The notes under the pieces are model-generated. The model was not told where the DNA came from, did no database searches, and saw only the letters and a list, made by a program, of their open reading frames with translations. A DNA stretch of 64,000 nt from Cytidiella melzeri (Eukaryota; Basidiomycota; Agaricomycetes; Polyporales; Irpicaceae): positions 1-64,000 of the forward strand of contig JABYQR010000057.1 of assembly GCA_022592445.1 (NCBI GenBank), read 5' to 3'. This document shows, one piece after another, positions 11,044 through 21,633 of this stretch. The position numbers and the translations under genes are program-made. Every line of letters begins with the position of its first letter. Within the stretch, counting starts at the first letter, position 1.

Positions 11044-11110
11044 CGCAAGAAATTCCCTTCGACATGTCGTGCTAAATTCCTTTAGGAACGCTGCCTGGTA
11101 TGGCAGACAA

Positions 11111-11120
11111 CTAATAAAAG
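11111..11120 (+). promoter_or_regulatory. TATA-like box of MACPF gene 1
   Basis: CTAATAAAAG stands where MACPF genes 2 and 3 have GATATAAAAG and GCATATAAAAG, about 100 bp before the ATG. Confidence 0.45.
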
Positions 11121-11216
11121 CCTTCCGTAGCTCGCTCTAGCCTGTAGGGTCTTACTACTCACTGCGCTCCCGTTGACCCTCTACCTATTTCGCCCCTCAC
11201 GACAGCTGCTATTGCC

Positions 11217-12910
11217 ATGGGCGATACACCCGCAATCCCCTCTGAATATATACCCGGCTTGCTCTCGCTTGGCTCGACGTACAACGTCTTGAATGGCAAG
11301 TACGCCGACTCCAAGTCCACCATGCGGCAAGTCGTGGATTGGACTAAGGGTATGTGGGCGGTCAAAATCCCTGTGTCGTGCTATGTGTTAATGTGTACTG
11401 TAGGTCAAGCTCGCGTACAAGAGTTCGGTGGAAACAACTACCGTCTGCCCAGTACAGTCAACTTTGTCCTCGACACAAACTCCGATTTTCGCTCCTTCTA
11501 TGGCAAGAGCACCGTGGAGTATTCTAAAAGCCTTTCCGCTCATGCTGGCCTTGAAGCGAACATCTCCGGATTCTCTGCGTCCGTCTCTACCGAGTTCAGC
11601 GAGTCTCAGCGTGAGGATCTCTCTCATGCATTCACCCGAGTATCCTACGTCGTCGCCCGCTACAATTTGTCCCTTCCATCCATTGAAGAAAGGAGGCCTC
11701 TTCTGAAGCCGTGGTTCGTCAATGACCTGGACAACATGAACCCGCTCGAGCTCTATAAGGTGTACGGCACCCACCTGCTACGCTCTCTTACCGTGGGAGG
11801 GCGGGCCACGGTTTTGTTCTGCACAGACACTCGCACCTACAGCTCTGCGACGACCCTCGAAGACGCTGCTAAGCTCTCGGCGTCTTACTTGATCAAGTCA
11901 GGCAGGGTGGAGCTGTCCGTATCGCAGAAGGAAGCCATGGACGAATTTAACGAGTCGAGTGAGATGTCAGTCGTTACCAGTAAGTGGATGCGATGCGGCT
12001 AATTATCATGATTCATGCTAATATAGTTTGCAGAGGGAGGAGATCCGAGCTACGGCAATGCACATTTTCTGAAGAATGTCAAAGAGTGGACCAAGTCCAT
12101 CGATAACTTCCCAGAGTTCGTCCGTCTTTGAGTTTTGTCATCTCATGATTCCTTACGGTTCAATTTAGCTTCGTCGACTTCGGCCCGCTTCCTTGCTTCG
12201 TTGGGATTTGGGAGCTCGCCACGACACAAGCCAGACGCGATGCGCTGCAAACTGCGTACACCCAGTTCACTACGTATTACACCCAGGACCTGTCACTGCC
12301 TGGCCCATATCTTCACGCTCGACAGAGCGAGGATTTTGATGGCGAAGAGGATGCCTTTATGGGGATTGGGATTGGTCATATTGTCATCAAATTTCCGACC
12401 AGTAAGTCACTAGTTCAAGGAGACAACTATGGAAAATGAACTCATTGCATGACAGCACGCACGGACGGCTGGTACTTTATTAGTCCCACCCTCGCCGGTG
12501 GCCCGTGCACGCTTGCGAAAGAGCTGGTCCCTGGTGCACTTGCCCCTGTCAAGTGGGTAGAAGTGTTTGTCGCACCTTACTACGACGAGAAGGTGACTCG
12601 CGTTTGGAAAGCCGTACCGCCTACCTCGGACTACGTCGCTCTTGGATTTGTCGCTATGTCGGGGAAATCAGCCAGCCAGATCCCTTTGCAGCCTCCTGCA
12701 GCACTCGCTGGCCAGTTCCGCGCCGTGCACAAGCGTGCTCTGACAGTGGATACCAACGGTGTTGGCGATAATTTGATCTTCCAGGGCCCGCAAAATCACC
12801 TGGTCTTTGCGGTTGGTGCTCGCTATTGGCTTACTGATGTGAAGATCCCGCCTCCGGAAGATTGTTTTGTGCTGGACCCAAAGGTGGCTGTGCTGGACTG
12901 GGACAACTGA
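11217..12910 (+). CDS. MACPF (perforin-fold) protein, gene 1, intact (492 aa)
   Basis: Five exons (11217-11349, 11404-11979, 12034-12115, 12169-12401, 12456-12910) separated by 44-54 bp introns keep a single frame. The MACPF signature lies in exon 2: LYKVYGTHLLRSLTVGG matches the Y-G-T-H motif followed by the Gly pair. Ser/Ala-rich stretches before it are candidates for the membrane-inserting helices. Exons 3-5 encode a C-terminal domain of about 230 residues, possibly for target binding. The size is close to fungal pleurotolysin-B-type proteins (about 500-540 aa). There is no signal peptide, as in other fungal MACPF proteins. Intron 3 uses the unusual donor GTTCGT, kept in gene 3 also. Predicted role: pore formation or related defence; no aegerolysin partner gene is seen in the window. 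Confidence 0.8.
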
Positions 12911-14310
12911 TAGCGCAAATGTTGTATCGCTGCCCTTGACCCGCATTACATTGTATGATAGTACCGTGCCTGTGCTCGGCAAGCGAACATACGGAAAATT
13001 GCATATCTGTAGCTGGTGTTATGTCCTGTAAGGGCCCGAATGTCAAAGGGCAGTGGTTGAACATTAGCTCACTAGCAGTGCAGTCCATCATGATGGCAGT
13101 ACCGTACGCCGCAGCTCGATGTACATAGCATAAAGATAAGTACTTATCTTATCAGTCCGACTCGGAGTCGATCAACTTCAAAGAACGGATCAACGTACGC
13201 ATTCAAGCGCTGAACGTATTGACATCCTACCACCATCTCGATTCTCCCCTCACCACCTCAGCAGCTCACTACTCGTGACAGACTACCGACGTGTCTCTTC
13301 CTTCAAAACTATGACTCTTGCTGTCCATATTGCAGGAACAAGGAAAAGAGCGTCTCTTAGAGTTGGAACGGTGTTTGGCATGCAAAAGATCACTACATAT
13401 ATAGTCCTGGGATGCTCAAACTCTCGGACTTTCTCAAGAATATCACTCTTGGCGTCTAGTCGAACCACCCTGCTACCACCTCCCCACAGTTCGTCGTTGA
13501 ACAACCGCTAGAGATATCTTCTCGTGAGAGGACGGCGCAGTTCTTTGGTCGAGAGGTTTCAAAACGCAGTGAGCAGGAATTGAGAGACGTTGATGTGGAC
13601 AAATCAGTAGGTAGCACGCGGATTCAAGAAGGCGGCTGACATTCCCTAACCACCTCAATCTAGATGACCGATGTGATTTCGGACCTCATACGGAGCACCT
13701 GCCTTGCGTGCTTCATGCTGCGCCTCACCACGTCGAGAGAAAGTGCAACAGTAAGTGTATACACCAGTGACCTCCGGGACTCCAACATTGCCTAGTCCAA
13801 CGACATTAACCGACAATGAAAGCTGGAACGGTGACGCCACTTGGTAGATGGAAGCGAGCTGGATGCGATAAGTGTCGGAACCGGTGAGCAGTATTCACCG
13901 GCAGCATCACCGCCTCTATTCAAGAAACGTACCAGATGTGAGTTTTCTGTGTACCTGAATCGTTGAAAGCTTGAATGAACACATTGCTCTTGATTGTCGA
14001 GACATGCTACCTCGCCACCAAACACCCCAAAATGTACGTGTACGCGCGGTGATTTCCAAAACTCCGACATATCATATGTCATGCTAACCTGCTCATGAAA
14101 GGATTCTCCGCAGTTCATACGAGAGTTACCGATCTTTCGCTACCACTTGCATTGAAAGCTGTAATGGTGCGACTCACTCAGGCTGTACTCACCGCGAGGT
14201 TATGGAGCCTACTCATTGACACCAGCTCCCGCGCTCGCCTTGTGCTCGAACGCCACTACCGACCTGCCGATGGACCGTCCTGACCCGGTGTGATATATTT
14301 GATGCAGAGT
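12911..14310. other. Intergenic between MACPF genes 1 and 2
   Basis: No gene was recognised. The stretch contains the 18 bp GATA palindrome at 13133-13150. Confidence 0.5.
13133..13150. promoter_or_regulatory. Palindromic double GATA site
   Basis: AAGATAAGTACTTATCTT is a perfect 18 bp palindrome containing AGATAA on both strands, with a further TTATC next to it. Fungal GATA factors bind such sites. It lies 225 bp after MACPF gene 1, so which gene it serves is unclear. Confidence 0.4.
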
Positions 14311-14314
14311 TGAT

Positions 14315-14325
14315 GATATAAAAGG
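14315..14325 (+). promoter_or_regulatory. TATA box of MACPF gene 2
   Basis: GATATAAAAGG, 60 bp before the ATG at 14385. Confidence 0.6.
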
Positions 14326-14384
14326 ACAACCTGTTGGCCTGTAAGCTCCAGCATACCACAAGTCGCTTCACTGTTACTAACACC

Positions 14385-16075
14385 ATGGACAAGGACTATC
14401 CTTCTATTCCGTGCTTGAATATCCTCGGCTCGACGTACAACGCCTTGAATGGCACGTACGCAGACCCCAAGTCTACCATCCACCAAGTCATCGACTGGGA
14501 CAAATGTTTGTGGTGTTATGTATTACGCTCTTACGTTATACTTATGCCAGAATGTAGTCCCTGCCGCTCGCACTCAGGAGTTTGCTACTAAAATGTACAA
14601 AATTCCTGACGTGGTCGACTTCATTCGCGACACCACCACCGATTACCGCTCCTCCTATGGTAAGACCACTGCGGATTACACGAAGAGTCTGTCCATCCAA
14701 GCAGGCTTAGAGGCGAGCTTTCCTGGGTTCTCTGCCTCTGCCTCTGCCGACTACAGCCAGTCCCAGCGCGAGAACCTATCGAATGCATTCACGCGCGTCA
14801 CTTACGCGGTGAACCATTATATCCTTTCCCTCCCTCCGACGGCACAAATTAGAGTGCTTTTGAAGGCTGACTTCGTAAACGACTTGGACAGAATGGAACC
14901 TGCCGAGCTCTACAAAGAGTACGGTACCCACCTCCTCTGCTCTCTCACCGTTGGTGGTCGCGCTCTGTTCTTAACTTCCACGGATACGACCGAGTATAAC
15001 TCTGACGTGTCTCTCGAGGCCGCTGCCAAGCTCTCTGCTGAATATTCTGTCTTATCGGGAAATATGACATTGACTACAAAGGAGAAAGAGGCGGTAAACA
15101 ACTTCAACGAGTCAAGTGAGACTTCGATCGTCACTAGTAAGTAGTATCACCGCACTTGCTATGACGATATGCTGAAGGTTTCGGCAGAGGGAGGTGATCC
15201 GCAATACGGCAATGAGGATTTTTTGAAGAATGAGAAAGAATGGGCGCGTTCTCTCCCCGAATATCCTGAGTAAGCTTATTTCATAATTCACATTATCGGT
15301 GGGCCACTGTTCTTAATCGCTGCTTGCAGATTTGTCGACTTTGGATCCGGTACTAGCCTGACGGCAATCTGGGAGTTTGCGTCCACTGAATACCGCCGCA
15401 ATGCACTCGAGGGGGAGTATGCAAGATTTGTGGCACTTCACGCACAGAACCTCACCCTGCCTGGCCCTTTCCTCACGGCTCACTTCACTGAAGATGTCGA
15501 CACTAGCAAGAGTGCATGGGTCTGGATCGACTCTGGTGGGGAAATTGATTACACTTTCCCAGGAAGTACGTATGTCGTGGAGATGTTCACAACGTCTTGC
15601 TAACTACCGCACAGATCTGTCTGATGAATGGTATTTCATCACCCCTGGCCTCGAGCGGAATTGGCCTATCGTAGCAAAGGAGCTGGTTCCGGGCGCGTTG
15701 GCTGCAGTCAAAGAATGGGAGGAGATTTTTGTCACTGATGCGCGGGCCGGACTCACTCGATTCTGGCGTGCCCGTCCGCCTACCGACGATTACGTCGCGT
15801 TAGGTGTTATCGCAGCTACCGCTCCCTCTGCTGATGCGCTCCCATCGCAGCCACCTGCGTCTCTTGTTGGTCACTTCAGAGCTGTGCACAGGAGTGCGCT
15901 CACCGCCCCTGTGACTGGTGTCTCATGGTACTCGAACTTTTTCTGGAGGAACCACAAGTTCTTCTCCATTGACGACAATCGCTATTGGTTCGCGGCTACG
16001 GAGCTGCCGCAGAAGAACGAGTGTTTTATTCTAGATCCAAAGCAGGTCGTTCAGGAAGGAGATTGGTGGCAGTAG
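14385..16075 (+). CDS. MACPF protein, gene 2, intact (492 aa)
   Basis: Exons 14385-14505, 14558-15136, 15188-15269, 15330-15565 and 15615-16075 (introns 49-60 bp, including a weak GTTTGT donor in intron 1) give 492 codons, the same as gene 1. The signature is ELYKEYGTHLLCSLTVGG. The starts chosen (context CACCATGG) and all intron positions and phases match gene 1. It has diverged clearly from genes 1 and 3, especially in exons 4-5 (extra acidic loop DEDVDTS-like region and different C-terminus), so it is the older paralogue. It lacks the CACCGGTG promoter block of the other copies, which suggests different regulation. Role as for gene 1: perforin-fold protein, function inferred from the fold only. 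Confidence 0.8.
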
Positions 16076-16359
16076 ACTAGTGAATGCGTTAGGAGCCGTT
16101 TCGTTCTTATAAGCATGGTTGACCTTCGAGCTGTGGTTCTCGAAAGGACTACTAACTCGTATACACAGCCTGTCAATGTAGCGCCGCTGGCCAATTGCTC
16201 AAATTAATTTTTTCCGCGAATGGTCACGAGCATCGCATCCAAAACTCGTGCAACACTATCCCGACCGACGTGTACTAGCATCGGAGGATTCTGATCGGAT
16301 CAACGCCACAAAGCCTCGGTCCGTAGTCCGAAATCAAACGGCCCTTTCTGCCAGTGCTC

Positions 16360-16500
16360 GGTCGTCTTCCACATTCTAGTGGCACCACCTCAAAACGCCG
16401 CGGTAACAGAGGTCGCCACTTCAGGCGAGTTGCTGCTCCAGCAGTGCTCGAACTTGTCTGTGGCCACCAGATCCTCCTTTCTCGTACTTATTCATTACTC
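16360..16500. repeat. Duplicated upstream segment of the MACPF family
   Basis: Closely similar to 19550-19690 (GTCTTCCACATTCTA, then GAGTTGCTGCTCCAGCAG) and more weakly to 10540-10700. The similarity between this copy and the one at 19.5 kb continues in patches to the ATGs at 17031 and 20179, so the duplication unit included the promoter. Confidence 0.65.
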
Positions 16501-16828
16501 GTACACGTCGGTATGGACCAACGACGGCGACGACTCAAAATGGCCATGACTCAATGTGCATGTTCCAGACAGGAGATGGCTTGGAGCTCACAGCAGAGTG
16601 GATGGCGCAGCCAGCGTACGTGGCATTCTGTTTGCTCCAGTTGTATATCCCTTTCCTTCTCCCGCCGCTGATTCAATATTCATTGACCATAGACATGCCT
16701 TGTTAGTGGCGCGTGGTGGTGTCGGCGACATCAACGGTCCACAGTCTCGATGCTCTACGTTGGGCGCGGGGTTGTGGCGCTAGCGAACTGTACTTGAATT
16801 TGTGTCAAAATAACTTGGACACCCTCTG

Positions 16829-16864
16829 GCGCTCTGTTTTCACCGGTGCTCATCTGGCTCGATC
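16829..16864 (+). promoter_or_regulatory. Conserved MACPF promoter block (copy 2)
   Basis: Same order of words as at 11009-11043, including the CACCGGTG palindrome, about 200 bp before the ATG at 17031. Confidence 0.5.
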
Positions 16865-16944
16865 ATAAGAGCTTCCATTCGGCTCCTCATACCTTGCCGC
16901 ATTTCACGCCATACCAAAGTTTCCCACGGTGGCTTGGACGACAG

Positions 16945-16953
16945 CATATAAAA
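16945..16953 (+). promoter_or_regulatory. TATA box of MACPF gene 3
   Basis: GCATATAAAAGG, 80 bp before the ATG at 17031. Confidence 0.6.
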
Positions 16954-17030
16954 GGCTGCTGTGGCTCGCCATAGCCAGTATAAGCCCAATACAATCCCCG
17001 ACCTACAACTCGTACTCTCCAACAGCCAAT

Positions 17031-18840
17031 ATGCCTATTCCTTCCACTGCCTACCAGCTCGAATGCGCCGTCGACGGCGTCACGCCCGCTGGCCCTCCAC
17101 CTATGATGCCTGCCCACACGACAACTGCAATTGCCATCATGGCCGATGTACCTATGGCGGAACCCGCAGCTGCGGTAGATATACCCTCTGATTATATCCC
17201 AGGCTTGTTTTCGCTCGGCTCGACTTACAACGTCTTGAATGGCAAGTACGCCGACTCCAAGTCCACCATGCAGCAGGTCGTCGATATTCTTGTGTAGCGC
17301 TATGTGTTCATGTGTCTGTACTAGGCGATCCTCGTGTTCAGGAGTATGGCGGCAACAATTACAGCGTTCCTAGCGCAGTCAACCTCGCACGCTACACAAA
17401 TTCCGACTATCGCTCCTCCTACGGCAAGTCCACGACGGAGTACTCCAAGAGTCTTTCCGCCCATGCCGGACTCGAAGCGAGCTTCCCCGGATTTTCTTCC
17501 TCCGCTTCTGCCGACTACAGCGAGTCTCAGCGTGAGAATCTGTCTCATGCGTTCACCCGAGTGACCTACGCCGTCACCCACTATACCCTATCCCTTCCGC
17601 CCACTGGACAAACAAAGTCTCTTTTGAAACCCTGGTTCGTCATTGATCTGGACAACATGAACCCAATCGAGCTCTATAGGGAGTACGGCACCCATCTGTT
17701 GCGCTCTCTTATTGTTGGAGGGCGAGCGGTGTTTTTGTACTCGACAGACACTCGCACCTACCGTTCTGAAACGTCTCTCGAAGTCGCTGCTAAGATTTCG
17801 GCGTCTTACATGGTCGCGTCTGGCAGCGCGGAATTATCCGTATCTCAAAAGGCAGCCATGGAAAGTTTTAACGAGTCAAGCGAGACGTCGATAAGTACCA
17901 GTATGTGGATACGGCTGATCAACATGGTGCATACTAACGTACTATGCAGAGGGAGGAGATCCGAGCTACGGCAACGAAGAATTCTTGAAGAATGTTAAAG
18001 AGTGGGCCAAGTCCATCATTGACTATCCAGAGTTCGTCCCTTCTTCATTTTGTCGCAACCAACTTCCTTACTCCTGACCACAGATTCGTTGACTTCGGCT
18101 CGCTTCCTTGCTTTGTTGGGATATGGGAGTTCGCCACGACTCAGGCCCGACGCGAGTAGCTACAAGGTGCATACGCTCAGTTTGTTAAACTTTACACTCG
18201 AGACCTGTCAATGCCTGGCTCATATCTTCACGCTCGGCTCAGTGATAATTTTGATGATAACAAGGAAGCTCGTATGAGCGTTGGCCCTGGTGGTAATTCT
18301 GGCCATATAGTTCTCAAATTCCTCACTAGTAAGTCAACAGTTTTGTGAGAAAACCCCGGATGACTTACTTGCTGCTTTACAGTTCGATCGGACGGATGGT
18401 ACTTTATAAGTCCCGCCTACGAGGGCACGAAGTGCACGCTTGCGAAAGAGCTAGTCCCTGGTGCGCTTGCGCCTGTCAAGTGGGTAGAAGCATACGTCGG
18501 ACCTTACTACAGCAGTAAGGTAACTCGCTTCTGGAGGGCCGTGCCGCCTACCTCGGACTACGTTGCTCTTGGATGCGTCGCTATGATGGGGTATTCGGCC
18601 AACGACATTCCTAAGGAGCCCCCTGCAGAACTCGCTGGTCAGTTTCGTGCTGTCCACAAGCGTGCCCTAACAGGGGCTGTCCACGGCGTCCTTGAGAACT
18701 GGATCTACCGCAGCACGCAAAATCGCATGGTCTTTGCGGTTGACATGCGCTATTGGCTTGCTGACCTCGAGGTGCCGCTCAAGGGAGATTGTTATGTGCT
18801 GGACCCGAAGATGACTGTGAAGGACTGGATCGGGTCTTAG
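17031..18840 (+). pseudogene. MACPF gene 3, broken in exon 1 and exon 4
   Basis: Exon positions match gene 1 (exon 2 17325-17900, exon 3 17950-18031, exon 4 18084-18328, exon 5 18383-18840; exon 2 has the same 576 bp). Two lesions are visible. First, the end of exon 1 and the donor of intron 1 are deleted: the sequence runs straight into a TAG at 17295-17297, and no GT of the right phase is available nearby. Second, an in-frame TAG interrupts exon 4 at 18157-18159. The N-terminus has ~36 more residues than gene 1. The MACPF exon itself is clean (LYREYGTHLLRSLIVGG), so loss was recent, or a truncated product is made from an unseen start. The intact TATA box and promoter block suggest it may still be transcribed. 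Confidence 0.75.
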
Positions 18841-19231
18841 CGCAAAGACGTTGTGAAGCGAAAATTATTTCTCCTTGTCTCGCATTGCAGTGGACATGTA
18901 ATAGTACTTTGCGCACCGAATCTTGGCGAGCGATAATACAAATACAAGGTTGCGTTTGTACCTGGCGATATATGCTGCTGGGAGGTCGCGTTTGCACCGT
19001 ACCACTACCGCCACCCTATCCAAATTCCTTGTAGGGCTCTCCTATGAAACACAGCAGGTTTCGCCGCGATAGTCTGTCGCACACGGTTACTCGTGTTAGT
19101 TACTAGTCTCGTTCCCAGACGTTCGAACAGGGAGGCAGTCGCTATCGCTCCTGCCAGAAACGGAAATCCTTCCTGATTGGGACGAAGTTGGATGTAACCG
19201 TGTGATCGCGCAGAATGTCATTTGAGTGAGT

Positions 19232-19540
19232 GTTCGAAGTCGTCGCCCGCTACAATCTTTCTCTTCCACCCACTGAAGCAGTGAGGCCTCCCTGAAGCCG
19301 TGGTTTATTGAGGACCTGGACAACATGAACCCACTCGAGCTCTATAAGGTCTACGGCACACACCTGCTACGATCTCTTACTGTAGGAGGGCGGGCCACGT
19401 TTTTGTTCTCCACAGACATTCGCACCTACAGCTCTGAGACGACTCTCGCTGTCCGTATCGCAGCAGGAAGCCATGGACGAATTGAACGAGTCGAGCGGGG
19501 TGTCGTTCGTTACCAGTAGGTGGATGCGATGCGGTCTCTC
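19232..19540 (+). pseudogene. MACPF relic 4 (fragment of exon 2)
   Basis: Begins at a sequence matching the middle of gene 1 exon 2 (GTCGTCGCCCGCTACAAT) and ends after the exon 2 donor region. It retains the Y-G-T-H signature but has a frameshift near 19285 and an internal deletion that joins the segment after the signature to the end of the exon. No flanking exons remain. It is closest to gene 1. Confidence 0.75.
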
Positions 19541-20029
19541 GTCCTCGATAGTCTTCCACATTCTACACCACCTCAACATGCCGCTGTAACAGAGGTCGGC
19601 GTATCAGACGAGTTGCTGCTCCAGCAGTGCTCGAACTTGCTCGTGTCCGCATTGACAAGATCCTCCTTTCTCGTATTCGCTACCAGTACACGTCGGCATG
19701 GACCCCGTCGTCGGCGACATGTACAACTCTACCTGAGACTATATTCATGACCCAATCGGCATCTTTTAGGTAGGAGATGGGCTGGAGCTCATAGTGCAGT
19801 GGATGGCGAAGACAGCGTATGTAGCGTACTGTTTGCTCCAGCTGTATGTCCCTTTCCTTCTCCCGCCGCCGATGATTTATTGACCGTAGACATTTCTTTG
19901 TAGTGGCGTATGGTGGTGTCGGCGACATCAACGGTCCGCAGTCTCAATGCTCACTGCTGCGTTTTGCCTTGGGTTGTGCTGCTGGCGAACCCGAATCTAT
20001 GTTCGTCTTTTTAGACGCCCTCCGAACAA

Positions 20030-20070
20030 CGCTCTGTGTTCACCGGCGGTCATCTGGCTCGATCATCCTT
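20030..20070 (+). promoter_or_regulatory. Conserved MACPF promoter block (copy 3, decayed)
   Basis: Same words as at 11009-11043 but the palindrome is changed to CACCGGCGG. It lies about 110-150 bp before the relic start at 20179. Confidence 0.45.
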
Positions 20071-20178
20071 CGACTCCTTTCACGCCATACCGAGGTTTCC
20101 TGCGTAGCTTGCCGTAGTCAGTGCAGTCACAATTCACTCCCCGCCATACACCTTTGCTTTGATTCTTCAACAGCCAAT

Positions 20179-21310
20179 ATGCCTACTCCTTCCACTGCCC
20201 ACCAGCTCGAATGCGCCGCGAACAGATTCCCGCCCGAGACCCTCCACCTACCGTGTCTGCCCACACGACAACTGCGATTGCCATGGCCGATGTACCTATG
20301 GCGGAACCCGTGGTCCTAGCAGATGTACTCTCTGATTATAGCCCCGGTTTGTACTCGCTCGGCTCGACGTACAACGTCTTGAGCGGCAATTACGCCGACT
20401 CCAAGTCCACCATGCAGCAAGTCGTTGATTGGACGAAGAGTAAGCCAGCAGTCGGGACTGTTGTGTCATGCTATGTGCTCATGTGTTCTATACTAGGCGG
20501 TCCTCGTTTTCAGGGGTAAGGTGGCAAGACGTACAGCGTCACCAGCGCAGTCAACTTCGCACTCTACACAACTTCCGATTATCGCTCCTCCTACGGCAAG
20601 CCACGTCCGAGTATTCCAAGAGTCTTTCCGCTCATGCCGGACTCGAAGTCAGCTCCCCCGGATTCTCTGCCTCCGCCTCTGTAGACAGCGGGAGAGTCTG
20701 TCTTACGACGGCACACATTCGAGCGCGCTCAAAGCAGAAATTCCTAGACGATTTGGACAACATGGAACCTATCGAACTCTACAAACAGTATGGTACCCAT
20801 TTTTTCCGGTCTCTTGCCGTCGGTGATCTCTGAACTACCACGGATACTCGGTCCTACAGCTTTGAAATCTATCTCGAGGTCGCTGCGCAGCTCTCTGCTG
20901 AAAATTCCCCGTCGCGTCAGGCGAAAGAAATTTGTCTGCTCAGCAGAAGGAGGCGATAGACCATTTCAAGGAGTTGAGCGAGACTTCGGTCGGTACTCGT
21001 GAGTAGTACACCACACTTGCAGGCTATGACAATATGCTCAAGTTCCAGCAGAGAGTGGATCCTCAATACGGCACCGACAATATATGAAGTGATAAGATGG
21101 GCGAATTCTGTCTATGAACATCTTGAGAAAGCTTACTGTATGACCAATGTTCTTGGTGTGCGGTTTTTCTCAATTACTGTTTGCAGATTTGTCGACTTTG
21201 GATCCGATCTTTGCCTGACTGCACTCTGGGAGTTTGCGTTGGCCTTCGATATTACGGCTGTATTTTCCAAGGACCTACGCACACGTACGCACAGCCTGTC
21301 AATGCAGTGC
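20179..21310 (+). pseudogene. MACPF relic 5, mosaic copy
   Basis: The 5' part (promoter, N-terminus, exon 1, intron 1) resembles gene 3, whereas from about 20740 the sequence follows gene 2 (ATGGAACCTATCGA, the post-exon-2 intron, and the downstream CACAGCCTGTCAATG stretch at about 21290, which in gene 2 is 3' flank at about 16165). Lesions include a frameshift soon after the ATG, a TAA at 20517-20519 at the start of exon 2, a deletion inside exon 2 and loss of almost all of exons 4 and 5. Confidence 0.75.
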
Positions 21311-21633
21311 TGTTGATTAATTGATCAAATTTGAAATGTTCATTAGCATCGCAGTCCCAACTCGTCCCACACCATCCCCGAATCGTCGGCGTGAGAGCGC
21401 CATTAGTACTGCATCAAAGCCGTTGGCAGGTACGACTCGGATCAGGCCGTGAAGCATGTACGCCTGACATGGGCCCGGGTATCCAGCGATCCCTCAATCA
21501 TCAACATCCACCACCCAACTGCGCGTACTTGAACACTCCTGCTTCAGAAATTTGGGTACGTGGACTCAGACTTTAGAATCGATGTTGCATGTAATGACAA
21601 CGAACCGTGTACGCTACGTAACGTCAGTCTACA
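21311..21633. other. Intergenic
   Basis: The first part continues the similarity to the 3' flank of MACPF gene 2 (about 16180-16330). Nothing else was recognised. Confidence 0.4.
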
